A stretch of 64,000 bases of DNA from Streptomyces decoyicus (GCF_019880305.1 NZ_CP082301.1:806001-870000); one strand, 5' to 3'. Positions 38,319 through 46,552 are shown, numbered from the stretch's first letter. Translations and numbers: made by a program. Notes: generated by a model from the letters alone, not told the origin.

Positions 38319-39313
38319 CGGCGGGTCTCCCCGAAGAAGTTGGGCACCTCGATGGCGGTGCCGTCCTTACGGGCCTCGCCGAGGACGAACGCCCCGACGG
38401 CCAGGTCGAGCACGCCCAGGCCGAACGGCGAGAAGATCACCGGGCGGTCCGGGGAGAGCGTCACCTCGCCGTTCAAGACGCCGGCGAGGGTTCCGTTCAC
38501 GAACTCACGGGAGCCCGAGCGCTGCTCGGCGAGGTGCGGTGACGTCTGCGCCTTGAGGCAGTGGTCGATGTCGTCGAGGACGTTGTCCGCCGCGAGGACC
38601 ACTTCCGGGGCGAGGTCACGCAGGGAGACGTGGAGAACGACCTGGCCGGGCTTGAACGGCGTGCTGACGTAGGGCTCCAGCGCGGTCGTGGCGAACACGA
38701 CGGTGTCCGCCCGCAGCGCGGCATCGAGATCGGCGGTGAAGACGGCCGGGCAGTTCTGGGTGGTGCGCACGTGGTCGGCCAGGGCCTGTCCGGACGCCTC
38801 GTCGAGATCGTGGACGAGGTACGAGTCCGGGACGCAGCCCGCGACGGCAAGGTAGTCGCAGATGTTGCGCGCGATGACTCCGCCGCCCACGACGGCGATC
38901 CGGGTCCCCTCGAAGCCGTCCGGGCGGAGCGCGGTCGCCGCGACGGCCGCGGAGGCGGCGGTGCGTGCCGAGCTGATGCTCGCGGCTTCCAGACAGGCGA
39001 TCGGATACCCGGTCTCGTAGTCGTTCAGAAGGAGAACGGCCGATGCCCGCGGGGCTCCGATGCGTGTGTTGCCCGGGAAGCTCGCGATCCACTTGATACC
39101 GGCCAACTGAACATCGGCGCCCAGAAAGGCGGGCAGCGCAATGATCCGGGAATCCGGCTTCTCCGGGAAGCGGAGGAAGTAGCTGTCCGGATTGATGGAA
39201 TCTCCGGACTCATGCGCCTGATAGGCGCTGCGCACAATACCGAGAACGTCTGCGCGCTTGTCGTCGAGGACGTGACGAACCGTCTCTCCGGCAACTATAT
39301 CGAAGTTGAACAT
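38312..39313 (-). CDS. sbnB: N-(2-amino-2-carboxyethyl)-L-glutamate dehydrogenase, SbnB type
   Basis: A 333-residue member of the ornithine-cyclodeaminase/mu-crystallin family with the SbnB pattern: GIKWIASFPGN, ASAVLLLNDYETGYPIACLE, the NAD motif IAVVGGGVIARNICDYL and HVSLRDLAPEVVL. SbnB oxidises the adduct made by SbnA to L-2,3-diaminopropionate and 2-oxoglutarate. It lies 15 bases downstream of the sbnA-like gene, the classical pairing. Ornithine cyclodeaminase itself is less likely given that neighbour. Confidence 0.87.
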   Translation of the reverse strand: MFNFDIVAGETVRHVLDDKRADVLGIVRSAYQAHESGDSINPDSYFLRFPEKPDSRIIALPAFLGADVQLAGIKWIASFPGNTRIGAPRASAVLLLNDYETGYPIACLEAASISSARTAASAAVAATALRPDGFEGTRIAVVGGGVIARNICDYLAVAGCVPDSYLVHDLDEASGQALADHVRTTQNCPAVFTADLDAALRADTVVFATTALEPYVSTPFKPGQVVLHVSLRDLAPEVVLAADNVLDDIDHCLKAQTSPHLAEQRSGSREFVNGTLAGVLNGEVTLSPDRPVIFSPFGLGVLDLAVGAFVLGEARKDGTAIEVPNFFGETRRW

Positions 39314-39328
39314 AAAGCTTCCCCCTTC

Positions 39329-40303
39329 TCAGGCAGGTGCCTGAGACATCTGCCGACCGGATATGTCGGGCCAGCGTTCCGCCACCCATGCGTCGTTGTA
39401 GATGGTCTCCAGATAGCGATCGCCGAAGTCCGGTGAAATCGCCACCACGACGCTGCCGTCCGGGATGTTCTTTGCCGCATCCTGCACGGCGGACAGAACC
39501 GTTCCGGTCGACCCTCCCAGGAGCAGTCCGCGTTCTTCGGCCAGCATCCTGCACATCTCGACGGAATCCGATTCGGGAATGAGCACCACATCGTCGATAT
39601 TCCGCGTGTCCAGTATTTCCGGACGCCTGCTCGTTCCCAGGCCCGGAATGTGACGGCGGGCGGCCGGCCCGCCGAAGGTCACGGAGCCCGCGGCGTCCAC
39701 CGCGATGATCCGGGTGGCGGGGCTGTGCCGGCGGAGGTACTCCGCGCAGCCCATCAGCGTTCCCGTCGTCCCGGCCCCGATGAACGCGTAGTCGATATGA
39801 CCGATCTCCTCCAGGATCGCCCGGCCGGTGCGGTCCCGGTGCGCCTGCGGCCCGGCCGGGTTGGCGTACTGGTTCAGCCAGTGGAGATCGGGATCGCGGC
39901 GCAGGCGCTCACCGATGTAATCGATGCGCGATTGCAGATAGCCACCGTGGGCGTCCCGGACGTCGATGACCACCACTTCGGCGCCGAGGACCTCCATCAG
40001 GCGCCTCGACTGGACATTGGCGTTGGGATCCGTGACACAGGTCAGTGGGTAGCCCTTTGCCGCGCACACCATCGCCAGGGCGACGCCGAGGTTCCCCGAC
40101 GTCGACTCGATCAGCCGGGTCCGCGGAAAGCCGCGACCGGAATCCTCGGCCGCCGCTACCAGCGCGACGGCGGTCTTCAGCTTTACCGAACCGGCAGGAT
40201 TGAGACCTTCCAGTTTGAGGAAGACTGAACTCCCAGGCACCAGTTGGTCGAGCCGGATGAAGAGATCATCCAGCACCAGATCATAAACTTCTTCCGCTAT
40301 CAC
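39329..40303 (-). CDS. sbnA: N-(2-amino-2-carboxyethyl)-L-glutamate synthase, SbnA type
   Basis: A PLP fold-type II enzyme of about 324 residues (SbnA of Staphylococcus aureus is 326). The PLP lysine is Lys41 in LNPAGSVKLKTAV; the substrate loop is ESTSGNLGVALAMVCA; the phosphate loop is GAGTTGTLMG. SbnA joins O-phospho-L-serine and glutamate. I choose GTG 40303 for its length match; an ATG at 40336 is also in frame. It heads the five-gene operon. A cluster of overlapping inverted repeats (40329-40353) lies just upstream. Confidence 0.86.
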   Translation of the reverse strand: MIAEEVYDLVLDDLFIRLDQLVPGSSVFLKLEGLNPAGSVKLKTAVALVAAAEDSGRGFPRTRLIESTSGNLGVALAMVCAAKGYPLTCVTDPNANVQSRRLMEVLGAEVVVIDVRDAHGGYLQSRIDYIGERLRRDPDLHWLNQYANPAGPQAHRDRTGRAILEEIGHIDYAFIGAGTTGTLMGCAEYLRRHSPATRIIAVDAAGSVTFGGPAARRHIPGLGTSRRPEILDTRNIDDVVLIPESDSVEMCRMLAEERGLLLGGSTGTVLSAVQDAAKNIPDGSVVVAISPDFGDRYLETIYNDAWVAERWPDISGRQMSQAPA

Positions 40304-40743
40304 CAGAATCCAAACCGTTGAAAATGGGCAGCGCAAAGCTGCGCACCCGCAGCAGCGAGATCACCCATGGGCTTGTCGGTCGGCGCACGGGTCAGGTGCG
40401 CACTACGCAGAAGGGACCCTTCCCCCCGTCCCCCAGTGGCCGCAAATCCCCCATTCGCGATGCGACAGGGCAATCCTGCCACTTCGCAAGCCCCATGACA
40501 ACGATTTACCTGACTCCAAAAAACGTTGAAGGGTGAGCTGCGGTGGGGGCGGCCCGCGGAATGCAAGGCTCCTTTTATCCGGGCAGCCCGGCCGACAGCG
40601 CGGACGTGCGGCCTTTCCGGCGGCCCGCCCGGCCCGCCCGCCCCGCAGAAGAGCCCACCGGCCCGCGCGACCCGGAACGCGGCACGGCATGCGAAGGGCC
40701 CGGGATCGCCATCCCGGGCCCCTGCGTGACTACCTGACGGGTC
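40304..40743. promoter_or_regulatory. Intergenic region upstream of the diaminopropionate operon
   Basis: A 440-base non-coding stretch holding the operon promoter (minus) and the terminator of the neighbouring gene. Near the sbnA start it contains overlapping inverted repeats: GCGCA-N4-TGCGC (40331-40344) and GCTGCG-CACC-CGCAGC (40338-40353). These are good candidates for a repressor site. The rest is lower in GC than neighbouring genes and shows no coding pattern. Confidence 0.4.
40696..40721 (-). terminator. Terminator hairpin after the His-rich secreted protein gene
   Basis: A perfect 11-bp stem (GGGCCCGGGAT / ATCCCGGGCCC) with a 4-base loop, 22 bases downstream of the stop on the minus strand and followed by TTC. 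Confidence 0.7.
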
Positions 40744-41202
40744 CTAGAGGAGCCCGAGCAGCCCGAGGCCGAGCAGCCCGTCCCTGCCCAGGCCGGAGCC
40801 GTCGCGGCCGGAGCCGTCGCGGCCGAAGCCGTCGCGGGCGTTGCCGTCGCGGCCCAGTCCGTCGCGCCCGAAGCCGTCGCGCTCGTATCCGCTGTCACGG
40901 CCGTCGCGCCCGAAGCCGTCGCGGCGGCTGCTGTCACGGCCGAAGCCGTCGTAGCCGTCGTGGCCGCCGTGTCCGAAGCGACCGTGGTGGTGGCCGTGGT
41001 GACGGTTGTGGTGACGGTTGTGGTGTCGGTTGTGGTACCGGTCGCCGTAGTGGCCCCTGTCACAGTGGTGCGAGTAGCACTTGGCGCTGTGCGAGGTGTT
41101 GGGGACCGGGGTTGCGGCGGTGGCGGCGCCTGCCGTCGGCACCACCAGGGCAGCCGCGGCCAGGCCGGCCACTGCAAGGCCGCGAGGGATCGAACGGAGC
41201 AT
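40744..41202 (-). CDS. Secreted His-rich protein with FGRDG repeats
   Basis: A 152-residue protein I do not recognise. Residues 1-30 are a signal peptide (MLRSIPRGLAVAGLAAAALV, then PTAGAATAA). A cysteine pair (KCYSHHCD) follows, then a stretch of HNRHHNRHH repeats (about 60-75), then some ten copies of (F/S/L)GRDG, ending in a hydrophobic LLGLGLLGLL. The His block could bind metal ions; the tail could anchor in the membrane or wall. AAGGTGGG precedes the ATG and a strong terminator follows, so this is a real single-gene transcript. Confidence 0.7.
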   Translation of the reverse strand: MLRSIPRGLAVAGLAAAALVVPTAGAATAATPVPNTSHSAKCYSHHCDRGHYGDRYHNRHHNRHHNRHHGHHHGRFGHGGHDGYDGFGRDSSRRDGFGRDGRDSGYERDGFGRDGLGRDGNARDGFGRDGSGRDGSGLGRDGLLGLGLLGLL

Positions 41203-41349
41203 GTTCCCACCTTCACTCGACTCTGCAGAAAATGAATATTCTCTGCAAAATCGACAATAAGCGGGGTTTTGTCCATCGACTTGCGACCCGCCGCAGAGTC
41301 ACTGGAACGCAGCACGGACCGCAACAGTCCACGCCGTGGCCTCGCCGGT

Positions 41350-41976
41350 TCACTCCGGAATACCACCGCTTCCCCCGTCGGACTTCCCGTCCTGAGGCAG
41401 GCTCTCCAACAGACCTCCCAGGGCGCCCACGACGAGCCTGCACACCGTGTCCGGATCGGCGCTCGCCAGCGGCTCCTTGCCGACCACCACACGCATCAGG
41501 CCGATTCCCAGCAGCCAGGACAGTGCCAGATCGCCGCGCAGGCTCCCGGTGTCGGACTCGGAGAGCGTGGCGAGCACCGCCGCGTACTCCTCCCCCAGCC
41601 CCCGTAGCGCATCCGCAATCTCGTCGCTGCCGCCGATGGAGCGCAGACACACCTCCAGCGAGCGGTCGGCGCCCTCCCCGCCGCCGGCCAGCATGCCGCG
41701 CAGCGCCACCTCGAACAGCCGCTCGGCGGGAGTGGTACGCAGCTGCTCCTGGCCGCCACGCGCCATCACCTCGCCGAACAGGGCCTTCTTCGACCCGAAG
41801 TACCGGAACAGCAGGGCCTGATTGGCTCCGGCGCGGGCGGCGATGTCGCGCACCGTCGCCCGTTCGTAGCCACGCTCGGCGAACAACTCCGAGGCGGCAT
41901 CGAGCAACCGCAGCCGGGTGCCCTGTGCGTCCCGGCGGTAGGTGCTCGCCGCGCCGTGCTGCGGGGACTCCGCCAT
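41350..41976 (-). CDS. TetR-family regulator
   Basis: A 208-residue repressor. The N-terminal helix-turn-helix is typical (RLRLLDAASELFAERGYERATV, then DIAARAGANQALLFRYFGSKKALF). The C-terminal ligand domain is diverse. AGGAG lies 6 bases before ATG 41976. It is divergent from a P450 gene, and a perfect inverted repeat TGTAAGC-N4-GCTTACA sits at the P450 transcription start, a classic arrangement for TetR control of the divergent gene. The effector is unknown. Confidence 0.87.
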   Translation of the reverse strand: MAESPQHGAASTYRRDAQGTRLRLLDAASELFAERGYERATVRDIAARAGANQALLFRYFGSKKALFGEVMARGGQEQLRTTPAERLFEVALRGMLAGGGEGADRSLEVCLRSIGGSDEIADALRGLGEEYAAVLATLSESDTGSLRGDLALSWLLGIGLMRVVVGKEPLASADPDTVCRLVVGALGGLLESLPQDGKSDGGSGGIPE

Positions 41977-42024
41977 CGCCGCTCCTCTCCGTTGGCCCGT
42001 CACGGTGACGGCCAGCATGCATCG

Positions 42025-42053
42025 TTGACCGCCCCGACGGGGCGGCCTACCTT
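42025..42053 (+). promoter_or_regulatory. Promoter of the P450 gene
   Basis: TTGACC (42025-42030), a 17-base spacer and TACCTT (42048-42053) form a well-spaced sigma-70-type promoter. The expected transcription start (about 42060) falls inside the adjacent operator. Confidence 0.65.
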
Positions 42054-42054
42054 A

Positions 42055-42072
42055 TGTAAGCAGGTGCTTACA
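42055..42072 (+). promoter_or_regulatory. TetR operator TGTAAGC-AGGT-GCTTACA
   Basis: A perfect 7-4-7 inverted repeat covering the predicted P450 transcription start, 15 bases before its ATG. Binding here by the divergent TetR protein would block P450 and ferredoxin expression. Confidence 0.75.
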
Positions 42073-42086
42073 CAAGGGAGGTCACC

Positions 42087-43280
42087 ATGACCACAGCCGA
42101 CACAGCACCCCTCTCCTACCCCTTCAATATCCCCGAGAGCCTTGAGCTTTCCGACGAGTACGAGCAGGCCCGCAACCGTCCCGGGCTGCTGAAGGTGCGG
42201 ATGACCTACGGCGAGCCCGCCTGGCTCGTCACCCGGTACGCCGAGGCCCGGTTCGTCCTCGGCGACCAGCGCTTCAGCCGCGCCGCGGGCGCCCTGCACG
42301 ACGAGCCCCGGCAGTCCGAAGGGCGCCGCGACAGCGGCATCCTGGGCATGGACCCGCCCGATCACACCCGGCTGCGCACGCTGGTGGCCAAGGCGTTCAC
42401 CGTCCGCCAGGTCGAGAAGCTCAGGCCGCAGGTCAAGCAGCTGGCCAACGAGCTGCTCGACGAGTTGGCGGCAGCCGGCCCGCCCGCCGACCTGGTGGAC
42501 CGTTACGCGCTGCCCATCCCCGTCGCCGTGATCTGCCGGCTGCTCGGTGTGCCGGCCGAGGACCGGCCGCGGTTCCGGGTGTGGAGCGATGCCGCGCTGT
42601 CGACAAGTTCCCTGACCGCGGCGGAATTCGACGCCAATCTTGCAGAACTCCGCTCCTATATGGCGCAGTTGATCGACGAGCACCGGCGCGCCCCGCAGGA
42701 CGATCTGATGACGGCGCTCATCGACGCCCGGGATGTCGACGACCGGCTCTCCGAGCTCGAACTCGTCGACCTGTGCGTCGGGGTTCTGGTCGCCGGGCAC
42801 GAGACCACCGCCACACAGATCCCCAACTTCGTGCTGGCGCTGCTGGATCACCCGGGCCAGCTCGCCCTGCTGCGCGCCCAGCCGGAGCTGATCAACGGGG
42901 CGGTGGAGGAGTTGCTGCGGTTCGTACCGCTGGGCAGTGGCGCGAGCCAGCCCCGTTATGCGACGGAGGACGTCGAGGTCGGCGGGACGCTGGTGCGGGC
43001 CGGCACCCCGGTCCTGGTGGCGGTGGGCGCCGCCAACCGGGATGCGCTGCGTTTCGACTCACCGGGGACGCTGGACATCTCCCGGGGCGGGAACAACCAG
43101 CACCTCGGGTTCGGCCACGGTGTCCATCACTGTCTGGGCGCGCCGCTGGCCCGTCTGGAGCTTCAGGAGGCCCTCATCGCCCTGATCACCCGGTTCCCTG
43201 AACTGCGGCTGGCCGGCGATGTGGTGTGGAAGAGCCAGATGCTGGTGCGCGGTCCGCGGGTCATGCCGGTGGGGTGGTGA
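42087..43280 (+). CDS. Cytochrome P450
   Basis: A 397-residue soluble bacterial P450. The oxygen-activation motif AGHETT is at 236-241, ExxR at Glu275-Arg278, and the heme loop GFGHGVHHCLG has the proximal Cys349. It resembles Streptomyces CYP105/107-type hydroxylases. GGGAGG precedes the ATG. The 3Fe-4S ferredoxin gene follows 4 bases after the stop and is its likely electron donor. There is no biosynthetic cluster around it, so a xenobiotic or housekeeping substrate is as likely as a secondary metabolite. Confidence 0.93.
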   Translation: MTTADTAPLSYPFNIPESLELSDEYEQARNRPGLLKVRMTYGEPAWLVTRYAEARFVLGDQRFSRAAGALHDEPRQSEGRRDSGILGMDPPDHTRLRTLVAKAFTVRQVEKLRPQVKQLANELLDELAAAGPPADLVDRYALPIPVAVICRLLGVPAEDRPRFRVWSDAALSTSSLTAAEFDANLAELRSYMAQLIDEHRRAPQDDLMTALIDARDVDDRLSELELVDLCVGVLVAGHETTATQIPNFVLALLDHPGQLALLRAQPELINGAVEELLRFVPLGSGASQPRYATEDVEVGGTLVRAGTPVLVAVGAANRDALRFDSPGTLDISRGGNNQHLGFGHGVHHCLGAPLARLELQEALIALITRFPELRLAGDVVWKSQMLVRGPRVMPVGW

Positions 43281-43284
43281 GCTG

Positions 43285-43500
43285 ATGACCTGGAAGGTGG
43301 AGATAGACCCGCAGCAGTGCATGGCCTCGGGATCCTGCGCCGCCATCGCACCCGATCTGTTCGTCCTGGACGGTGAGCATGCCCGTCCGCTGAAGGAACG
43401 GATCGACGAGGACGAGCGTGCCTTGGACGCCGCCGATGTCTGCCCGGCCGTCGCCATCACCGTCCGGGACGGTGCGGAGATCGTCGGGCCCCGGCCCTGA
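43285..43500 (+). CDS. [3Fe-4S] ferredoxin, P450 partner
   Basis: A 71-residue ferredoxin with three cluster cysteines (QQCMASGSCAAIAP and DVCPAVAI), the pattern of Streptomyces P450-linked 3Fe-4S ferredoxins. It follows the P450 stop by 4 bases and would deliver single electrons from a reductase encoded elsewhere. Length and spacing are typical. Confidence 0.9.
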   Translation: MTWKVEIDPQQCMASGSCAAIAPDLFVLDGEHARPLKERIDEDERALDAADVCPAVAITVRDGAEIVGPRP

Positions 43501-43774
43501 GGCCCGGCTCTCGGGCCCCGCTCCGGTGACCGGGTCCGCGGTTCGGTGAAAGTAGGGCCCGGCAGCGGCTGACGGGGTGTGGCGGGTGACCGACCGCGCC
43601 CCGTTTGCTGCTGGATGAGGGCTGCTGACGTCCCTGGCGGGCCATCGGGAGGGCCGGGCCGAGAGTTCGGACCGGGGTCGCATCCGCTCCGTGCGGGCCC
43701 GCCGGCCGGCCGATGTAGCAGGTCGGGGCCCCTGTCGTTCCGCCGGAGAGCCGGGGTGCAACGATGGGCCTGTC

Positions 43775-44530
43775 ATGGATGCGGGGCAGGTTCTCAGGGG
43801 GCTACGGGCCGCGGTGTTCGCGGCGGTCTGTGTGCTGCTCGCCGCGCTGGGGCACATGGTGATGTCGGATGCCGTGATACCCGCGTGGATGCTGCTCGTC
43901 GCCGGGGTGGGGACCGCGGCCGGTGCCTGGTGCTGTGCGGGCCGGGAACGCGGGCCGCTGGTGGTGGGGTTGCTGACCGTCGGTACCCAGGCGGCCCTGC
44001 ACACTGCCTTCTCTTTCGGCCAGGCCATCTCCCATACCGCGGGGGGCGGGCGTGCGCTCGCGCAGCAGTGGTCGCAGGCCTGGCTGTGCGGCGCACAGGG
44101 GACGCGGCTCTCCGGCCATGACAGCGCACAGCTGCTGCATCTGGTGCGTCAACAGATGACGGCCATGTCCTCGATGGATCATGCGAGCCGGATGCCGGAC
44201 ATGCACGGCATGGAGCACATGGGCAGCATGGCCCCCGCGGATCCGATGCCGGGGATGCACGGCAGTGCGATCGGCATGCTGGCGGCCCACCTGCTGGTCG
44301 CACTGCTCAGTGCGGGGTGGCTGTGGGGCGGCGAGCGGGCGGCGTTCCGGCTCGTACGGAGCCTGTCGGCCCGGCTGTTCGCGCCGTTGGTGCTGGTCCT
44401 GCGGGTCCTGTTGCCCGAGCCGCGCCCCGCCGTCCGCGCCGCCCGTCAGGAGCCGCGGCGTGTGATGCGGCTGCTGCTGGCGCATACGAGGTCGTTGCGG
44501 GGTCCGCCGCATGAGCCGGCTGTCGGCTGA
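43775..44530 (+). CDS. Membrane protein with a Met/His-rich loop
   Basis: A 251-residue membrane protein with four or five hydrophobic segments (residues 8-30, 35-53, 59-78, 170-190, about 207-222). The central loop, about 130-165, is packed with Met and His (SSMDHASRMPDMHGMEHMGSM), a pattern used for copper binding. There is no clear Shine-Dalgarno before the ATG. A zinc-finger anti-sigma, an ECF sigma and a PCu(A)C-like fragment follow, which supports a copper-related role. Its exact family is not certain. Confidence 0.7.
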   Translation: MDAGQVLRGLRAAVFAAVCVLLAALGHMVMSDAVIPAWMLLVAGVGTAAGAWCCAGRERGPLVVGLLTVGTQAALHTAFSFGQAISHTAGGGRALAQQWSQAWLCGAQGTRLSGHDSAQLLHLVRQQMTAMSSMDHASRMPDMHGMEHMGSMAPADPMPGMHGSAIGMLAAHLLVALLSAGWLWGGERAAFRLVRSLSARLFAPLVLVLRVLLPEPRPAVRAARQEPRRVMRLLLAHTRSLRGPPHEPAVG

Positions 44531-44605
44531 CAGCACGGTCGAATTCCCGAGCCGGCGGACGGCCGGGCGCCGAGCGCGCCCGCAGACGTCCCGGCTTCGA
44601 CATCA

Positions 44606-44631
44606 CCGGTCCCGCCGCGCGCGGCGACCGG
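44606..44631 (+). terminator. Possible terminator hairpin between convergent genes
   Basis: CCGGTC-C-CGCCGC pairs with GCGGCG-A-CCGG in a near-perfect stem in the 213-base gap between the membrane-protein gene and the convergent anti-sigma gene. Confidence 0.4.
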
Positions 44632-44743
44632 ATCATGCGAAGGACTCCAGATGATGTTTCCTGTCCGGATGCCGGTGGCGCTGCTGCCCGCATCCGCTCC
44701 CGGCGCCCCGGCCGAGGAGCGCGGGCGCCCCCGGGCCGCCGCG

Positions 44744-45034
44744 TCAGCCGGCCCGTGTGCCGCCGTGGTCCGTCGTACCGGGAGACACCGCTCCCGGCAC
44801 TGCGGAGGCCGACCGCAGCCGGGCGAGCAGCGCATCGGCGGCCGCCGGGTCGTCTTCGCGGTGTGCGGTGGCGCGGCCGAGGCCGGCCGTCAGGGTCCGT
44901 GCCTGCGCGTCCCATCGCCGGCAGTCCCGGCAGCCGGTGAGGTGGTCGTCGAGCCGGCGGGGGGTGAGCCCGGCGGGCAGTTCCTCGCCGTCGAGGCGGG
45001 CGGAGAGTGCCGTACGGATGCGCGAGCAGAGCAT
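44744..45034 (-). CDS. Zinc-finger (zf-HC2) anti-sigma-like protein
   Basis: A 96-residue soluble protein. The putative zinc-finger motif is Cys3 with His-x3-Cys-x2-Cys (LDDHLTGCRDCRRW), as in zf-HC2/ZAS anti-sigma factors. There is no membrane segment. GGGGAGG precedes the ATG at 45034. It is divergent from an ECF sigma gene only 49 bases away. Anti-sigma genes normally follow their sigma gene, so the divergent layout is unusual. It could be a redox- or metal-responsive partner of that sigma factor. Confidence 0.7.
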   Translation of the reverse strand: MLCSRIRTALSARLDGEELPAGLTPRRLDDHLTGCRDCRRWDAQARTLTAGLGRATAHREDDPAAADALLARLRSASAVPGAVSPGTTDHGGTRAG

Positions 45035-45083
45035 GCGGCCATCCTCCCCGACGCGCGGGTGTGCGGCGAGGGGCGGTCGCACG

Positions 45084-45677
45084 ATGCGGGATGACGAGGC
45101 GGTGACGGGCTGGGCGCTGGCCGCCCGTAGCGGGGACGAGCGGGCCGTGGAGCAGTTCGTGCGGGCCACCCAGCTCGATGTGCGGCGCTATGTGACGCAT
45201 CTCAGCGGCGATCCGCAGGCGGCCGACGACCTGGTGCAGGACACCTACGTCCGGGCGTTGCGCAGTCTGCCGCGGTTCGAGGGCCGGTCGTCGGCACGGA
45301 CCTGGCTGCTGACCATCGCCCGGCGGGTGGTGGCGGACCGTATCCGGTCCCATGCGGTGCGGCCGCTGCTGGCCGCGACGGACGACTGGCAGACGGCCGC
45401 GGAGCGGATGCAGCCGCGGGGTGTGCCGGGGTTCGACGAGGGCGTCGCGCTGGCCGAACTGCTGGCGGCGCTGGCGCCGCAGCGGCGGGAGGCGTTTGTG
45501 CTCACGCAGTTGCTGGGGCTTCCGTACGCGGCGGCGGCCGGGGTGATGGGCTGCCCCGTGGGGACCGTGCGCTCCCGGGTGGCGCGCGCCCGGGAGACGC
45601 TGGTCGCACGGCTGGCGGAGGCGGAGCGCCTCGAACCGGCCGAGGAGCCGCGCGCTTTCGCGGGTGCCGTGGCCTGA
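45084..45677 (+). CDS. ECF-type sigma factor
   Basis: A 197-residue sigma factor with regions 2 (DDLVQDTYVRALRSLPRFEG and ARTWLLTIARRVVADRIRS) and 4 (LAALAPQRREAFVLTQLLGLPYAAAAGVMGCPVGTVRSRVARARE). Regions 1 and 3 are absent, as in ECF factors. GAGGGG lies about 10 bases before ATG 45084. It is divergent from a zf-HC2 protein and next to a Met/His-rich membrane protein and a PCu(A)C-like fragment. A role in metal or redox response is inferred from these neighbours. Confidence 0.87.
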   Translation: MRDDEAVTGWALAARSGDERAVEQFVRATQLDVRRYVTHLSGDPQAADDLVQDTYVRALRSLPRFEGRSSARTWLLTIARRVVADRIRSHAVRPLLAATDDWQTAAERMQPRGVPGFDEGVALAELLAALAPQRREAFVLTQLLGLPYAAAAGVMGCPVGTVRSRVARARETLVARLAEAERLEPAEEPRAFAGAVA

Positions 45678-45759
45678 CGGGCCGCACGCGGGAGGCGACG
45701 GGGCTCATGGGCGGGCGAGGGCCGGCCCATGGGCCCCTGGGGTGTCCGGCGCGGCGGGG

Positions 45760-46071
45760 TCACCCGCCGGGACGTACCGCCCGTGCGCCCACGGTCCGCG
45801 ACGGGCTGCCGCGGAAGTGCAGTGTGAAGGTGAGCCGGTCGCCGGGCGCGAGGCGTGGCGGTGGGCTGACCATGACGTCCGGGGTGGTCGGCGTCATGGT
45901 CAGCGCGCCGCCGGCCGGGATGGTGGCGGCGCGGACCATCGCCATGCTCCGGGCGTTGTGGCCGATGTCGACGGTGCGGCTGAGCCTCGCGCGATGGCCG
46001 GTGGGGCCGGTGACGCCGGTCAGGACGTCATCGGCGCCGCCAATGTTGCGGAGGGTGAAGAGCGGGCGCAT
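45760..46071 (-). pseudogene. PCu(A)C-like copper chaperone fragment (5' end missing)
   Basis: About 103 codons matching the core of the PCu(A)C domain: FTLRNIGGADDVLTGVTGP, RSMAMVRAATIPAGGALTM, DVMVSPPPRLAPGDRLTFTL. The signal peptide and first strand expected of these extracytoplasmic proteins are missing, and no Shine-Dalgarno precedes the first ATG (46071). Of the usual metal ligands the His positions are replaced, as in some Streptomyces variants. I read it as a truncated gene; a short intact cytoplasmic version is less likely. Confidence 0.55.
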
Positions 46072-46552
46072 CCGCGGCGGGCGAGCCGCAGACGCTGCCC
46101 GGCACAGGTAGTCGGCCGGGTACCGGGGGCGGTTCCAGGGCGGCGGGTCCTTTTCCGCCGGAGGGGCCGGCGGCGCCTCTGGGCCGCCAGTTCGCTTGGT
46201 TCGAAGCAGTCCCCCAGCACCCCGGTCGGATGACGCAGCCGGCGGGCGGCAGGCTCCGCCCGGGTCCGCTCCAGCTCCGTCGGCCGGGGCAGCAGCCGGG
46301 CCGCGACGGCTCGGTCGAGGACGGGGGTGCCGAGGTCGGCCAGCGCCTTGTGGCGGGCCAGACGCGCCGCGACGGGTTCGTCCGCGCGGCCGCGTACCGC
46401 CGGGGTCCGGTACGAGCCGGTACCTCGCCCTCAACTCACCTACAGCGCGGGAACTTTGGTGCGGGAGCCGGCGTCTGTCCAAGGTGGGTGCGAGTCCGTT
46501 CAGCGGACCCGTGCCCGGCCACTCTTCACCACAACGGACACGACGGGGCAGG
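46072..46552. other. Region of decayed coding sequence upstream of the GAF gene
   Basis: This 480-base stretch has no intact gene. On the minus strand, about 46190-46410, one frame reads like protein (RADEPVAARLARHKALADLG; LGDCFEPSELAAQ) but has no start and runs into the PCu(A)C fragment in another frame. It probably holds the remains of an unidentified gene. It also holds the promoter of the gene at 46553. Confidence 0.35.

Noticed and set aside
40303-40336. ATG at 40336 as the start of sbnA
   Set aside because: It would add 11 residues unlike family members and extend into the inverted-repeat region. GTG 40303 gives the normal length, though neither has a good ribosome site.
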